64,000 nt of DNA from Yersinia nurmii (GTDB lineage: Bacteria > Pseudomonadota > Gammaproteobacteria > Enterobacterales > Enterobacteriaceae), in NCBI RefSeq assembly GCF_001112925.1, contig NZ_CPYD01000001.1:496001-560000 (forward strand). The letters run 5' to 3'. The notes under the pieces were generated by a model. The model made no database searches, was not told the origin of the DNA, and worked only from the letters and a program-made list of their open reading frames with translations. Positions 49,849-60,944 of the stretch are shown piece by piece; the first letter of the stretch is position 1, and the number at the start of each line of letters is the position of its first letter. The position numbers were made by a program, and so were the translations under genes.

Positions 49849-51066
49849 TTATACGTCGAGCAACAGGCGTGCTGGATCTTCCAGCATCTCTTTCACCGTA
49901 ACCAGATAGCCGACAGATTCACGGCCATCGATCAAACGGTGATCGTAGGAGAGCGCCAAGTACATCATCGGCAAGATCACTACCTGACCATTTACCGCCA
50001 TTGGGCGATCTTTAATGGCATGCATGCCAAGGATCGCACTTTGTGGTGGGTTAATGATCGGAGTCGACATCAAGGAGCCGAACACGCCGCCGTTGGTAAT
50101 AGTGAAGTTACCGCCGGTCAGTTCTTCCACTTTCAGTTTGCCATCGCGGCCTTTAACAGCCAGTTCTTTGATTTTCTTCTCGATATCAGCCATGCCCAGT
50201 GTATCTACATCACGCAGAACCGGGGTAACCAAGCCACGTGGAGTAGAAACGGCGATGCTAACGTCGAAGTAGTTGTGGTAAACCACGTCTTCGCCATCGA
50301 TAGAAGCGTTCACTTCCGGATAACGTTTCAGGGCTTCAACTACCGCTTTGATGTAGAAGGACATAAAGCCCAGACGTACACCATGACGTTTTTCGAAAGC
50401 TTCACCGTACTGCTTACGCAGGTCCATGATCGGCTTCATGTTGATTTCGTTGAAAGTCGTCAACATGGCAGTGCTGTTTTTCGCTTCCAGCAGACGCTCG
50501 GCCACGCGTTTACGCAAGCGGGTCATTGGTACACGTTTTTCACTGCGACTGCCCAATGCAGGTGCGGCAACATCCACTTTGGCTTCGGCGGCTTTCGGCG
50601 CTGCCGGTTTGTTCGCCAGGTGTTGTTCCACGTCTTCACGGGTAATACGACCACCTACACCGCTGCCTTTAATAGCGCTGGCATCAAGAGAATGTTCTGC
50701 AATCAGGCGGCGAATCGCCGGGCTGAGGGAGTCATTGCTCTCTTCTTCCAAACTGGCGGTTTGACGTTGAGCAGGGGTGGATTCTTTGCTCTGGCTCTTC
50801 TCTTCTGTCGGTTTACCTGAACTATCGCCCGGACGGATTCGACCCAGAATTTGGCGAGAAAGCACGGTTGCACCTTCGTCTTCCAGAATAGAGTCCAGAA
50901 TCCCTGCTTCACTGGCGGGAACTTCAAGTACAACTTTGTCAGTTTCGATTTCTACCAGGACTTCGTCACGTTGAACGCTGTCGCCCGGTTTTTTATGCCA
51001 GGTGGCCACTGTCGCATCCGCGACGGATTCAGGTAGGTCAGGAACCAGAATATCTACGCTACTCAT
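49849..51066 (-). CDS. sucB: Dihydrolipoyl succinyltransferase (E2 of 2-oxoglutarate dehydrogenase)
   Basis: SucB carries one N-terminal lipoyl domain with the lipoylated lysine in [11 protein letters not shown] (about K43), a peripheral subunit binding domain ([20 protein letters not shown]), and a catalytic acyltransferase domain ending with the active-site motif [11 protein letters not shown]. Length 405 equals E. coli. It follows sucA by 29 nt. Confidence 0.97.
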   Translation of the reverse strand: MSSVDILVPDLPESVADATVATWHKKPGDSVQRDEVLVEIETDKVVLEVPASEAGILDSILEDEGATVLSRQILGRIRPGDSSGKPTEEKSQSKESTPAQRQTASLEEESNDSLSPAIRRLIAEHSLDASAIKGSGVGGRITREDVEQHLANKPAAPKAAEAKVDVAAPALGSRSEKRVPMTRLRKRVAERLLEAKNSTAMLTTFNEINMKPIMDLRKQYGEAFEKRHGVRLGFMSFYIKAVVEALKRYPEVNASIDGEDVVYHNYFDVSIAVSTPRGLVTPVLRDVDTLGMADIEKKIKELAVKGRDGKLKVEELTGGNFTITNGGVFGSLMSTPIINPPQSAILGMHAIKDRPMAVNGQVVILPMMYLALSYDHRLIDGRESVGYLVTVKEMLEDPARLLLDV

Positions 51067-51095
51067 TATCTATCCCTTGTGTTTTAAACAATTAG

Positions 51096-53903
51096 CTATT
51101 CGACGTTCAACGCGTCATTAACCAAATTTTGCTGTTGTTTCTGGTGTACGGACATATAACCTACCGCCGGAGAGGCAGAGGCCGGACGACCGGCATAACG
51201 TAAAGAGGAACCAAAAGGAATCACTTCACGGAAGTTATGTTGGCTGCAATACCAGGCCCCCTGGTTCAGCGGCTCTTCCTGACACCAGACAAAGTCATGA
51301 ACGTGGGCATACTGTTCCAGAACCGCTTGAACTGCCTGATGCGGGAATGGATAAAGCTGCTCGATACGTACAATAGCGACATCTTTCTGATCGTTCTTGC
51401 GACGCTGTTCCAGCAGATCGTAGTAGACCTTGCCCGAGCACATCACTACGCGTTTCACCGCTTTCGGATCCAATTCGTCGATTTCACCGATTGCCGGCAG
51501 GAAAGTGCCGTTAGCCAGTTCATCCAGAGAGGACACGGCCAGCGGATGGCGCAGTAAGGATTTCGGTGACATGACTACCAGCGGACGGCGCATCCCACGC
51601 AGAGCCTGACGGCGCAACATGTGGTAAACCTGAGCTGGAGTAGAAGGAATGCACACCTGCATATTTTGTTCGGCACACAGTTGCAGATAGCGTTCCAGAC
51701 GGGCGGAGGAGTGCTCCGGACCCTGACCTTCATAGCCGTGCGGCAACAGCATAACCAGACCACACATACGGCCCCATTTCTGCTCGCCGGAGCTGATGAA
51801 CTGATCGATAACCACCTGAGCACCGTTGGCAAAGTCACCGAACTGCGCTTCCCAGATGGTCAGGGTACGCGGTTCTGCGGTGGCGTAACCGTATTCGAAG
51901 GCCAGTACCGCTTCTTCTGATAGGACAGAGTCCCACACGGTGAAATCGCCCTGACCGCTGTGAATGTTTGCCAAAGGCACATACACTGAGCCGTTTTTCT
52001 GGTTATGAATCACTGCGTGACGGTGGAAGAAGGTACCGCGCCCCGCATCTTCACCGGAGAGACGAATCGGAATACCTTCATCTACCAGCGTGGCGTAGGC
52101 CAGAGTTTCAGCTGCGCCCCAATCGAACGGTTTGTTACCTGCGGCCATTTCAGCACGGTCACCGTAGATTTTCGCTACGCGAGACTGCATTTCGATAGCT
52201 TCCGGCGCCTGGCTGATACGACGCGCCAGCTCTTGCAGGCGTTTCATCTCAACTTTGCTCGGATATTCTTCATCCCACTCGTGGTTCAGATACGGTGACC
52301 AGGTGAAGGATTGCAGGTTCATCGGACGCCATTCTTCAACCACGCAATCTCCGTGATCCAGCGCATCGCGATACAGGTTGACCATTTCCGTGGCATCTTC
52401 CAGGCTGGCAATTTTTTGCTCAGTCAGCTTGTCAGCATAGATTTTGCGCGGCGTCGGGTGTTTTTTGATCTTCTGATACATCACTGGCTGAGTTGCACTT
52501 GGCTCATCGGCTTCGTTATGGCCGTGGCGGCGGTAACAGACCAGATCGATCATCACGTCACGTTTAAAGGTGTTACGGAAATCCAACGCCAGACGGGTAA
52601 CAAACGCCACGGCTTCCGGATCATCAGCATTGACGTGGAAAATCGGCGCCTGCACCATTTTCGCAATATCGGTACAGTACTGAGTCGAACGGGCATCTTG
52701 CGGATTGGAAGTCGTGAAACCAATCTGGTTGTTGATGACGATACGAACGGTGCCGCCAACTTCATAACCGCGAGCCTGCGACATGTTCAGAGTTTCCTGA
52801 ACCACGCCTTGACCGGTAATCGCCGCATCACCATGGATGGTGATTGGCAGAACCATATTGCTACGAGCTTTATCCAGACGATCGCGGCGGGCGCGAACGG
52901 AACCGATGACAACCGGGCTAACGATTTCCAGATGAGACGGGTTAAAGGCCAGCGCCAGATGAACCAGGCCGCCTTCAGTTTCTACATCGGAGGAGAAACC
53001 TTGGTGATATTTAACATCGCCAGTCCCCAGATGTTCTTTATGTTTACCGGCAAATTCATCGAATAAATCTTCCGGTTTTTTACCCAGCACGTTAATCAGG
53101 ACGTTCAGGCGGCCACGGTGCGCCATCCCCAGAACGACTTCACGAGTACCGTTTTTACCTGCGTGACGAATCATCTCTTTCAGCATGGTCACCAGCGAAT
53201 CGCCGCCTTCCAGCGAGAAGCGTTTGGCACCAGGGAATTTGGCTCCCAGATAACGTTCTAACCCTTCCGCAGCGGTCAGTTCGCTCAGGAAACGACGTTT
53301 CTCTTCATCACTGAACGTTGGTTTCCCTACGACAGATTCGATGCGTTGCTGAATCCAGCGTTTTTCTTCCGTGTTGGTGATATGCATGTACTCGGCACCG
53401 ATAGACCCGCAATAGGTCTGTTTCAGTGCGGCATACAGATCGGCCAACTTCATGGTTTCCTTGCCGATGGCAAAAGAACCCACGTTGAAGGTGTTCTGGA
53501 AGTCTTCTTCAGTCAGGTTGTGGTAAGCAGGATCGAGATCTGGCACCTCTTCCTGTTTCCATAAACCAAGGGGATCGAGATTAGCATGCTGATGGCCGCG
53601 GAAGCGGAAGGCGTTGATTAACTGCAACACCTTAACTTGCTTAGCATCAGTATCAGGATCGTTGATCGCGGAGTTATAACGGGTGGTATCTTTCGCTAGT
53701 CGACGGAAGTACTCACGCGTTTGAGAGTGGAATTGATCAGGTTTTACACCCGTCGCAGGTAGTTGTTGAAAAATTGAACGCCAACTATCATCAACGGAAC
53801 CAGGATCTGTCAAATAATCTTCATAGAGCTGCTCTATGTAGGACTGGTTCGCGCCCGCCAGATAGGAGGAATCCAGCCAGGCCTTCATTGCGCCGTTCTG
53901 CAT
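51096..53903 (-). CDS. sucA: 2-oxoglutarate dehydrogenase E1
   Basis: SucA is the thiamine diphosphate-dependent decarboxylase of the complex. Conserved segments include GMAHRGRLNVL, the ThDP motif beginning GDAAITGQGVVQE, and RRHGHNEADEP. I start at the second ATG (MQNGAMKAW), as in E. coli; an ATG one codon earlier is closer to AAGGGA. Length 935 against 933. It begins after a 230-nt spacer from sdhB that may hold its own promoter. Confidence 0.97.
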   Translation of the reverse strand: MQNGAMKAWLDSSYLAGANQSYIEQLYEDYLTDPGSVDDSWRSIFQQLPATGVKPDQFHSQTREYFRRLAKDTTRYNSAINDPDTDAKQVKVLQLINAFRFRGHQHANLDPLGLWKQEEVPDLDPAYHNLTEEDFQNTFNVGSFAIGKETMKLADLYAALKQTYCGSIGAEYMHITNTEEKRWIQQRIESVVGKPTFSDEEKRRFLSELTAAEGLERYLGAKFPGAKRFSLEGGDSLVTMLKEMIRHAGKNGTREVVLGMAHRGRLNVLINVLGKKPEDLFDEFAGKHKEHLGTGDVKYHQGFSSDVETEGGLVHLALAFNPSHLEIVSPVVIGSVRARRDRLDKARSNMVLPITIHGDAAITGQGVVQETLNMSQARGYEVGGTVRIVINNQIGFTTSNPQDARSTQYCTDIAKMVQAPIFHVNADDPEAVAFVTRLALDFRNTFKRDVMIDLVCYRRHGHNEADEPSATQPVMYQKIKKHPTPRKIYADKLTEQKIASLEDATEMVNLYRDALDHGDCVVEEWRPMNLQSFTWSPYLNHEWDEEYPSKVEMKRLQELARRISQAPEAIEMQSRVAKIYGDRAEMAAGNKPFDWGAAETLAYATLVDEGIPIRLSGEDAGRGTFFHRHAVIHNQKNGSVYVPLANIHSGQGDFTVWDSVLSEEAVLAFEYGYATAEPRTLTIWEAQFGDFANGAQVVIDQFISSGEQKWGRMCGLVMLLPHGYEGQGPEHSSARLERYLQLCAEQNMQVCIPSTPAQVYHMLRRQALRGMRRPLVVMSPKSLLRHPLAVSSLDELANGTFLPAIGEIDELDPKAVKRVVMCSGKVYYDLLEQRRKNDQKDVAIVRIEQLYPFPHQAVQAVLEQYAHVHDFVWCQEEPLNQGAWYCSQHNFREVIPFGSSLRYAGRPASASPAVGYMSVHQKQQQNLVNDALNVE

Positions 53904-54099
53904 CATGATCCCTTAAGCTTTGAAGCTTCAGTTTTCGCCGTGGTTAACATATATACCGTGAAGTAAACGGTTTGCCGTAAAAACGGTTCACTCGACGTGC
54001 TCAATGCACGTTCTGCTATGGACCTAATCGGTCCCTTTCAAGGAACCTCTAGAAACAGACAACGCGTCGGCTTTTAGAGATTCCCTACCTTTATTATCA

Positions 54100-54121
54100 C
54101 CCGGGAAAATTATTCCCCGGG
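54100..54121 (-). other. GC-rich stem-loop between sdhB and sucA
   Basis: CCCGGGG and CCCGGG arms enclose AATAATTTT, about 15 nt after the sdhB stop. No T-run follows, so it is more likely a partial terminator or a stabilising structure within the sdh-suc message. Confidence 0.6.
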
Positions 54122-54135
54122 TTTATAAACTCACA

Positions 54136-54852
54136 TCATGCACTTCGTTGCAACAACATAGACTTAATATGGCCTATTGCGCGAGTAGGATTAAGGCCTT
54201 TTGGGCAAACACTCACACAATTCATAATACTGTGACAACGAAAGACACTGAAAGCATCATTAAGGTCGTCTAAACGCGACTGCGTTTCAGTATCACGGCT
54301 GTCTATCAAGAAGCGATAAGCGGCGAGTAAACCAGCCGGTCCAACGAACTTATCCGGGTTCCACCAGAACGACGGGCAAGAGGTTGAGCAACAGGCGCAC
54401 AGGATACATTCGTACAGACCATCCAGTTTTGCCCGCTCTTCCGGAGATTGCAGATGCTCACGCGCCGGTGGGTTTTTGCCGTCATTAAGCAGGTAAGGCT
54501 TAATTTTTTCGTATTGGGTGTAGAACTGGCCCATATCGACCACTAAATCACGCACCACAGGCAAACCCGGCAACGGGCGAATAACAATCTTCTTACGACC
54601 ATTGGTTAACGCTGAAACCGGCGTAATACAGGCCAGGCCGTTTTTACCGTTCATGTTCAAGCCGTCTGAGCCGCAAACGCCCTCACGACATGAGCGACGG
54701 AAAGACAGGGTAGGATCTTGTTCTTTCAGCTGAATTAGCGCATCCAGCAGCATCATATCCCGGCCTTCTTCCGCTTCCAGGCTGTAATCCTGCATATGCG
54801 GCGCATCATCAACGTCCGGGTTATAACGATAAATCGAAAATTCGAGTTTCAT
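54136..54852 (-). CDS. sdhB: Succinate dehydrogenase iron-sulfur subunit
   Basis: SdhB passes electrons through [2Fe-2S], [4Fe-4S] and [3Fe-4S] clusters. Cysteine motifs are CREGVCGSDG, CILCACCSTSCP and the C-terminal CHSIMNCVSVCPKGLNP. Length 238 equals E. coli. It is the fourth gene of sdhCDAB. Confidence 0.97.
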   Translation of the reverse strand: MKLEFSIYRYNPDVDDAPHMQDYSLEAEEGRDMMLLDALIQLKEQDPTLSFRRSCREGVCGSDGLNMNGKNGLACITPVSALTNGRKKIVIRPLPGLPVVRDLVVDMGQFYTQYEKIKPYLLNDGKNPPAREHLQSPEERAKLDGLYECILCACCSTSCPSFWWNPDKFVGPAGLLAAYRFLIDSRDTETQSRLDDLNDAFSVFRCHSIMNCVSVCPKGLNPTRAIGHIKSMLLQRSA

Positions 54853-54890
54853 GACTCACTCCTCCGCAACGGGTTAACTCGGCAAACGCA

Positions 54891-56657
54891 TTAGTAAGAA
54901 CGCACTTTCGGCGGGAACGCCGCGCGTAGCTTAGGCTGCATGTTCACCTCACGGCGGGTCATGCTCTCGGTTTGCGGTAGATACAACGAGTGGCACAGCC
55001 AGTTCGCATCGTCACGCTCCGGGAAGTCGAAACGGCTATGAGCACCGCGACTTTCGGTTCGGTAGTTTGCGGACACCGCTGTGGAAAACGCTGTTTCCAT
55101 CAAGTTTTCCAGTTCCAGACATTCGATACGCTGGGTGTTAAATTCGCTGGAAGTGTCGTCCAGACGCGCATTTTTCAGGCGTTCACGAATCACTTTCAGT
55201 TCTTCCAACCCTTTTGCCATGGCATCACCTTCACGGAATACCGAGAAGTTATGCTGCATACAGGATTGCAAGGCTTTACGGATTTCCACCGGATCTTCAC
55301 CGCTTGGCGTGTTATTCCAACGGTTCATACGATCCAACGAGGCTTCAATATCCGAATCGCTGGCATCGCGGCTTGGCCCTTGCTCCATTAAGGATTCCTG
55401 CAAATGCATACCGGCAGCGCGACCAAATACCACCAGATCCAGCAGCGAGTTGCCACCCAGACGGTTCGCGCCATGTACGGATACGCAGGCAATCTCACCG
55501 ACGGCAAACAGACCCGGAATCACGACGTCTTCACCTTTTTCATTCACGGTAATCGCCTGACCGGTCACTTTGGTCGGAATACCACCCATCATATAGTGGC
55601 AGGTTGGAATAACCGGAATCGGCTCTTTAACCGGATCAACGTGAGCAAAGGTGCGGGATAATTCCAGAATGCCCGGCAGACGTGACTCCAGAACATCTTT
55701 GCCCAAATGATCCAGTTTCAGTTTGGCATGTGGGCCCCAAGGACCGTCACAGCCACGACCTTCACGAATTTCGATCATAATGGAACGGGCGACTACGTCG
55801 CGACCGGCCAAATCTTTGGCGTTTGGCGCATAACGCTCCATAAAGCGTTCACCGTGCTTGTTCAGCAGATAACCGCCTTCCCCACGACAGCCTTCGGTCA
55901 CCAATACGCCAGCACCCGCGATACCCGTAGGGTGGAATTGCCACATTTCCATGTCCTGCACCGGAACGCCGGCACGCAGAGCCATGCCGACGCCGTCGCC
56001 GGTATTGATGTGAGCATTGGTTGTGGACTGGTAGATACGCCCTGCTCCGCCGGTAGCCAATACCGTCGCGCGAGCTTTGAAATAAACCACTTCGCCGGTT
56101 TCGATACAGATTGCGGTACAGCCGACAAAAGCACCGTCCTGATTTTTCACCAAATCCAGCGCATACCATTCGGAGAAGATAGTGGTATTGTTTTTCAGAT
56201 TTTGTTGATAAAGAGTGTGCAACAGCGCATGACCGGTACGGTCAGCTGCCGCAGCGGTACGTGCCGCCTGACCGCCGCCGAAGTTCAGTGATTGGCCACC
56301 AAACGGGCGCTGATAAATGGATCCATCTTCCAGACGAGAGAACGGCAGCCCCATATGTTCGAGCTCCAGCACCGCTTCCGGGCCGGTTTTACACATATAT
56401 TCGATGGCGTCTTGGTCACCGATATAATCGGAGCCTTTCACCGTGTCATACATATGCCATTCCCAGTTATCTTCGTGGGTGTTACCCAGCGCAACGGTAA
56501 TACCGCCCTGCGCAGATACCGTATGAGAACGGGTTGGGAAAACTTTGGAAATCAGGGCGCAAGACAACCCCATTTGAGAAATCTGCAAGGCTGCGCGCAT
56601 ACCTGCGCCACCTGCACCAATAACAACAGCGTCAAACTCTCTGACTGGCAGTTTCAT
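54891..56657 (-). CDS. sdhA: Succinate dehydrogenase flavoprotein subunit
   Basis: SdhA holds covalent FAD on the histidine in [10 protein letters not shown] and oxidises succinate. The Rossmann motif [13 protein letters not shown] is at the N-terminus and the active-site segment [11 protein letters not shown] in the middle. Length 588 equals E. coli. It directly follows sdhD. Confidence 0.97.
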   Translation of the reverse strand: MKLPVREFDAVVIGAGGAGMRAALQISQMGLSCALISKVFPTRSHTVSAQGGITVALGNTHEDNWEWHMYDTVKGSDYIGDQDAIEYMCKTGPEAVLELEHMGLPFSRLEDGSIYQRPFGGQSLNFGGGQAARTAAAADRTGHALLHTLYQQNLKNNTTIFSEWYALDLVKNQDGAFVGCTAICIETGEVVYFKARATVLATGGAGRIYQSTTNAHINTGDGVGMALRAGVPVQDMEMWQFHPTGIAGAGVLVTEGCRGEGGYLLNKHGERFMERYAPNAKDLAGRDVVARSIMIEIREGRGCDGPWGPHAKLKLDHLGKDVLESRLPGILELSRTFAHVDPVKEPIPVIPTCHYMMGGIPTKVTGQAITVNEKGEDVVIPGLFAVGEIACVSVHGANRLGGNSLLDLVVFGRAAGMHLQESLMEQGPSRDASDSDIEASLDRMNRWNNTPSGEDPVEIRKALQSCMQHNFSVFREGDAMAKGLEELKVIRERLKNARLDDTSSEFNTQRIECLELENLMETAFSTAVSANYRTESRGAHSRFDFPERDDANWLCHSLYLPQTESMTRREVNMQPKLRAAFPPKVRSY

Positions 56658-57005
56658 TTAAGCTCCCCACACCACAATAGTTCCGTACAGTAAGTAAACC
56701 AATAACGTAATAACCACGGCCAGTTGTAAGACCAGACGCAACGCCAATGGCTTTATATAGTCCGTTAATACCTGCCACAGCCCGATCCACGCGTGAGCAA
56801 GAATCGACAGCAGTGTCAGCAAGGTAAAGACTTTGGTGATGGAAGAGGCGAAGAAGCCACGCCAGATTTCGTAGGTGATGTCCGGGGCAATGGCAACAAA
56901 GCCCAGGATGTAGAGTACATATAGGGTAATGACGATCGCAGACGCACGCAGAAGCAGCCAATCGTGTACGCCATTACGCCCTAACGCAGAAGCATTGCTT
57001 ACCAT
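56658..57005 (-). CDS. sdhD: Succinate dehydrogenase membrane anchor subunit SdhD
   Basis: A three-helix membrane anchor binding haem b and ubiquinone with SdhC. The haem-ligand histidine lies in [18 protein letters not shown]. Length 115 equals E. coli. It overlaps sdhC by 7 nt and its stop abuts sdhA. Confidence 0.96.
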   Translation of the reverse strand: MVSNASALGRNGVHDWLLLRASAIVITLYVLYILGFVAIAPDITYEIWRGFFASSITKVFTLLTLLSILAHAWIGLWQVLTDYIKPLALRLVLQLAVVITLLVYLLYGTIVVWGA

Positions 57006-57388
57006 ACCAGGACTCCAGCCAGAACTGACAGCACTAGGGTGATGCCCATCGCCACTTGGGCAGAACGGGTACCCGCCGCTAAACTTTCTTCGAGATAGCC
57101 AAAATCCATTAATACGTGGCGAATGCCCACGACAATGTGATAGGCCAGTGCAGTAAGGATTCCCCAGAAGATGAATTTAACAACAAAGCTATTCATGATG
57201 GCGGAGGCCTGCATGAATCCCTCGTAGGACGAGAGAGACAGACCCAGTAGCCAGAGGAGGATACCCACAGCAACGAAGGTAATGACGCCAGAGACTCGAT
57301 GTAAGATGGACGCTATCGCAGTAACAGGAAATCGGATGGTTTGCAGATCCAAGTTGACAGGTCTTTGTTTTTTCACGGTTTTGCCCAC
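56999..57388 (-). CDS. sdhC: Succinate dehydrogenase cytochrome b556 subunit SdhC
   Basis: SdhC is the three-helix cytochrome subunit; conserved [12 protein letters not shown] carries quinone-site residues and [17 protein letters not shown] the haem histidine. Length 129 equals E. coli. The start is GTG (reads [11 protein letters not shown]); the upstream site is weak. It is the first gene of sdhCDAB-sucABCD. Confidence 0.95.
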   Translation of the reverse strand: MGKTVKKQRPVNLDLQTIRFPVTAIASILHRVSGVITFVAVGILLWLLGLSLSSYEGFMQASAIMNSFVVKFIFWGILTALAYHIVVGIRHVLMDFGYLEESLAAGTRSAQVAMGITLVLSVLAGVLVW

Positions 57389-58041
57389 ACAGCTCTTATT
57401 ATTTTCCTTCCTCCGGCCTGGGCGGGGATCAGACAGCGTTATGAGTCGTAACCCTTCACATCACAAATTTCACATTACGTCCTGAGTGTCAAAAAATGTG
57501 TGCTCTGTATAACGCTGGGTGCTCCTACTTCAGGGTAATCCGGAGACCTGGCGGCAGTATAGGGGGTTCACATTCTTATTACAATTCCCACACAAACTGA
57601 TTGATAACATTTGCCTTGAACAGTGATTAGGATCACGATTTACACAATTTAAATAAAATTAATTATCTGATTTGACAAAGAATAAACATTTCCATTACAA
57701 CTAGGGGATAAATAAGCCCTATGATGCACGAAAGGTCTACGGATACACTTCCTTATGGACATAAGTTGTGCAACAGTGTGTAAGTAAATACCCCTAATAA
57801 AATCGTAGGCAATGATTAGAAAAATATAAGTATCCGACAAACCGTTAACAATCACGTAACGTCGCCTGACACTCCAACGTGCCGGATCGCTGGTTCTATT
57901 AGCAACATGCTCTGTACCCTAAATCGCGACTTGAACGATGAATAAAACAGGGTGCTGCTGATAACCGATAAGGCATACCACAGGCACAAAAGACATTACA
58001 GTTGTTAAGGGTTTTAAAATATAGCGCTAAGGAGACTGTAA
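57389..58041. other. Divergent control region of sdhC and gltA
   Basis: About 650 nt without a convincing gene; short frames here lack family resemblance. It is AT-rich, as in E. coli, where CRP and ArcA act on both promoters. A CRP-like site is listed separately. AAGGAG lies 7 nt before the gltA start. Confidence 0.6.
57622..57637. promoter_or_regulatory. CRP-like site in the sdhC-gltA control region
   Basis: AGTGA-TTAGGA-TCACG retains the full GTGA-N6-TCAC core of a CRP site. It lies 234 nt upstream of sdhC and 405 nt upstream of gltA. The core also fits a weak FNR site, so the regulator is not certain. Confidence 0.5.
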
Positions 58042-59325
58042 ATGGCTGACAAGAAAGCGACGCTAACTTTGACTGGCGAAGCTACGATTGAACTGGGCGT
58101 ACTATCCCCGACTTTGGGTACCGATGTTATCGACGTACGAACCTTAGGTTCCAAAGGCTATTTTACCTTTGATCCCGGTTTTACCTCCACTGCGTCCTGC
58201 GAATCAAAAATCACCTACATCGACGGTGATAAAGGCATTTTGCTGCATCGTGGCTTCCCAATCGATCAGTTAGCGAAAGAATCGACCTATCTGGAAGTGT
58301 GCTATATCTTGCTGTATGGCGAAACGCCAACGCCGAAAGAATACGCCACGTTTAAAACTACCGTGACCCGTCACACTATGATCCATGAGCAGATTACCCG
58401 ACTGCTGCAAGGCTTCCGACGTGACTCTCATCCAATGGCCGTACTTTGCGGTGTGACAGGCGCACTGGCTGCGTTCTACCACGATGCATTGGATGTTAAC
58501 AACGAGCGTCACCGCGAAATTACCGCTTTCCGTTTGCTGTCCAAAATGCCGACGGTTGCCGCAATGTGTTACAAATATTCCCTTGGTCAACCTTTCGTTT
58601 ATCCACGCAACGATCTGTCCTACGCCGGCAACTTCCTGCACATGATGTTCTCTACTCCATGTGAAGAATACAAAGTGAATCCGGTATTGGAACGTGCAAT
58701 GGATCGCATCTTCATCTTGCACGCTGACCATGAACAAAACGCCTCCACATCTACCGTGCGTACCGCCGGTTCTTCTGGCGCTAACCCGTTCGCCTGTATC
58801 GCTGCTGGGATTGCCTCCCTGTGGGGACCCGCTCACGGTGGCGCGAACGAAGCCTGCCTGAAGATGCTGGAAGAAATCAAAACCGTTGAGCACATTCCAG
58901 AATTTATCCGTCGTGCCAAAGACAAAAATGACTCCTTCCGTCTGATGGGCTTCGGTCATCGGGTGTATAAAAATTACGATCCACGCGCTACCGTCATGCG
59001 TGATACTTGCCATGAAGTGTTGAAAGAACTCAACCTGAATGACAACCTGCTGGAAGTGGCGATGGAGCTGGAACGTATCGCCCTGAATGACCCGTACTTC
59101 ATCGAGAAGAAACTGTACCCGAACGTAGATTTCTACTCCGGTATCATCCTGAAAGCGCTGGGTATTCCTTCTTCCATGTTTACCGTGATCTTTGCTATCG
59201 CCCGCACCATCGGCTGGATTGCTCACTGGAACGAAATGCATGATGAAGGCCTGAAAATTGCTCGTCCTCGCCAGCTGTACACCGGCTACGCAGAACGCAA
59301 ATTTACTAGCGAAATCAAGAAGTAA
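58042..59325 (+). CDS. gltA: Citrate synthase
   Basis: GltA condenses acetyl-CoA with oxaloacetate. Active-site residues are in [35 protein letters not shown] and VDFYSG. Length 427 equals E. coli, and it is of the hexameric NADH-sensitive type with a conserved N-terminal domain. A strong terminator follows. Confidence 0.97.
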   Translation: MADKKATLTLTGEATIELGVLSPTLGTDVIDVRTLGSKGYFTFDPGFTSTASCESKITYIDGDKGILLHRGFPIDQLAKESTYLEVCYILLYGETPTPKEYATFKTTVTRHTMIHEQITRLLQGFRRDSHPMAVLCGVTGALAAFYHDALDVNNERHREITAFRLLSKMPTVAAMCYKYSLGQPFVYPRNDLSYAGNFLHMMFSTPCEEYKVNPVLERAMDRIFILHADHEQNASTSTVRTAGSSGANPFACIAAGIASLWGPAHGGANEACLKMLEEIKTVEHIPEFIRRAKDKNDSFRLMGFGHRVYKNYDPRATVMRDTCHEVLKELNLNDNLLEVAMELERIALNDPYFIEKKLYPNVDFYSGIILKALGIPSSMFTVIFAIARTIGWIAHWNEMHDEGLKIARPRQLYTGYAERKFTSEIKK

Positions 59326-59371
59326 ATTGACTCCTGTCACGATCTGAATCCAGGAGCAACCCGAGCATCAA

Positions 59372-59396
59372 ACGCCACTTTTCAGTGGCGTTTTTT
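59372..59396 (+). terminator. Terminator after gltA
   Basis: ACGCCACT-TTTC-AGTGGCGT followed by six T, 47 nt after the stop. It also separates the convergent gltA and nei. Confidence 0.93.
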
Positions 59397-59427
59397 ATGG
59401 CTGAAAAAGCGTTTTTATCATTGATAA

Positions 59428-60219
59428 TTAATACTGACAGGCCGGGCACCAATAGAAAGGACGCGAAGAAATAGCAATTTTTTCAATCGGCTCACCGCAC
59501 CGCTCGCAAGGCTGGCCGGTACGATTGAAGACCTTGAAACGGAATAATGCGCCGTGATGATGATTTTCATCCACCACGCCGCGCGTCGCGTAGGAAAGGC
59601 GTGGTACCGCCAATAAGGCCGAAGCCAGGGCCTGCAATGCCTCTGGAGTAAGATCCTGGGGTTTATGCGTTGGCGCCAACGCTGACAGCCACAGAATTTC
59701 TGCGCGTAAATAATTGCCCAATCCCGCCAAAAATGCCTGATCCAATAGCATTCCACCCAATTGCCGACGGCAAAACTGCGGCGACAATAACCGCACAATC
59801 ACGTCATTTTCCGTGAGCGCCATATCCAGCACGTCTGGGCCAATGCGCCGCAAAAAGGGATGCTGTTCAATCACTTCACGCGGCCCAATATCTATATCAG
59901 AGGCGCTGTACAACAAAATGGCCTGCTCGGCCGTTTCCAGTCGTATTCGCAGATCTCGCTTGGTCTGCGGCGTTTCTCCTGCTTGAACCACTCGCCAGAC
60001 TCCGTATAGCTGATTATGGCTATACAGCGTCAATCCATTGGAGAAATGCGTCAGCAAGGCTTTGCCCCGAGTTTGTATTGCATTTATCTGCTGATTAAGC
60101 AGCAAAGATTGATAAGGCTTGAGCTGAGGAAAAGCAAACCATGCCCGTTTCAACGGTTTACCTATCACCGCCTCGGCAAGTTTATCCGCAGCTCGACGAA
60201 TTTCTGGGCCTTCCGGCAT
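59428..60219 (-). CDS. nei: Endonuclease VIII
   Basis: Nei removes oxidised pyrimidines from DNA and cuts at the abasic site. P2 and E3 are in [10 protein letters not shown], the catalytic lysine is K53 in RGKALL, and the C-terminal zinc finger has CERCGEP and WCPACQ. Length 263 equals E. coli. It lies alone between convergent gltA and pcp. Confidence 0.95.
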   Translation of the reverse strand: MPEGPEIRRAADKLAEAVIGKPLKRAWFAFPQLKPYQSLLLNQQINAIQTRGKALLTHFSNGLTLYSHNQLYGVWRVVQAGETPQTKRDLRIRLETAEQAILLYSASDIDIGPREVIEQHPFLRRIGPDVLDMALTENDVIVRLLSPQFCRRQLGGMLLDQAFLAGLGNYLRAEILWLSALAPTHKPQDLTPEALQALASALLAVPRLSYATRGVVDENHHHGALFRFKVFNRTGQPCERCGEPIEKIAISSRPFYWCPACQY

Positions 60220-60240
60220 TCTGCTCCTCCTTAAAACAAC

Positions 60241-60268
60241 AAAGCGGAAGTCGCCCTCCGCTTTTTTT
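60241..60268. terminator. Terminator between pcp and nei
   Basis: AAAGCGGA and TCCGCTTT arms around an 8-nt loop. The plus strand has a longer T-run than the minus strand, where TTTGTTGTTTT follows the stem after pcp. Confidence 0.75.
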
Positions 60269-60288
60269 ATTGATTATTCCAATAGGAA

Positions 60289-60936
60289 TCAGTGCGTCGC
60301 GCCGCCAGATATATGCAAATCGTGTTCAATTTGCAACGCCACGGAAATAGCAACTTCCAGCGCGATCAGGACCGACTGAGCCGACATACTTGGCGAACCA
60401 GGGTGGTTTACCGCTTGCTCCGGCAAATAAGGGATATGAATAAATCCTCCCTTCACCTCGTTGTCCTGTTGATGTAAACGATGCAATAGACCGTACATCA
60501 CATGGTTACACACGTAGGTTCCAGCAGTTTGGGAAACCGAGGCCGGAATTCCCGCCTCGCGGATCCCCTGCACCATAGCTTTGATGGGCAAACGGGTAAA
60601 ATACGCCGCCGGGCCATCCGGCACGATCGGCTGGTCTACCGGCTGTTGTCCCAGATTATCCGCAATACGCGCATCATCCACATTAATTGCGACACGTTCA
60701 ATGGTGATATCTGCACGACCACCGGCCTGTCCAATAGCCAGAACCAATGCCGGTTGAGTGGCATCAATAGCCGCATTCAGCGAGGTTAAGGCTTCGCCAA
60801 AAGCGCAGGGCAGCTGATGAGCCACCACCCGAACGCCGGAAAGCTGCATATCATTCAATTGCTTAACCACTTCCCACGACGGATTGACTCGCTCGCCGCC
60901 AAAAGGCTCAAAACCGGTAATTAATACGTTTTTCAT
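60289..60936 (-). CDS. pcp: Pyrrolidone-carboxylate peptidase (pyroglutamyl peptidase I)
   Basis: Pcp removes N-terminal pyroglutamate (5-oxoproline) from peptides. The catalytic triad is visible as E80 (ITIERVAIN), C143 ([11 protein letters not shown]) and H167 ([10 protein letters not shown]). I start at the ATG with AGGAG 5 nt upstream; a GTG one codon earlier is less likely. Length 215 is typical. It lies 8 nt after the DUF979 gene in what looks like one operon. Confidence 0.95.
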   Translation of the reverse strand: MKNVLITGFEPFGGERVNPSWEVVKQLNDMQLSGVRVVAHQLPCAFGEALTSLNAAIDATQPALVLAIGQAGGRADITIERVAINVDDARIADNLGQQPVDQPIVPDGPAAYFTRLPIKAMVQGIREAGIPASVSQTAGTYVCNHVMYGLLHRLHQQDNEVKGGFIHIPYLPEQAVNHPGSPSMSAQSVLIALEVAISVALQIEHDLHISGGATH

Positions 60937-60944
60937 CACTTCTC

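Noticed and set aside
52311-53066. 251-codon frame opposite sucA
   Set aside because: Antisense shadow of sucA; no domain, start site or partner gene.
58270-59340. 356-codon frame opposite gltA
   Set aside because: It lies wholly antisense to a highly conserved citrate synthase gene and shows no protein-like conservation; a by-product of biased codon use.
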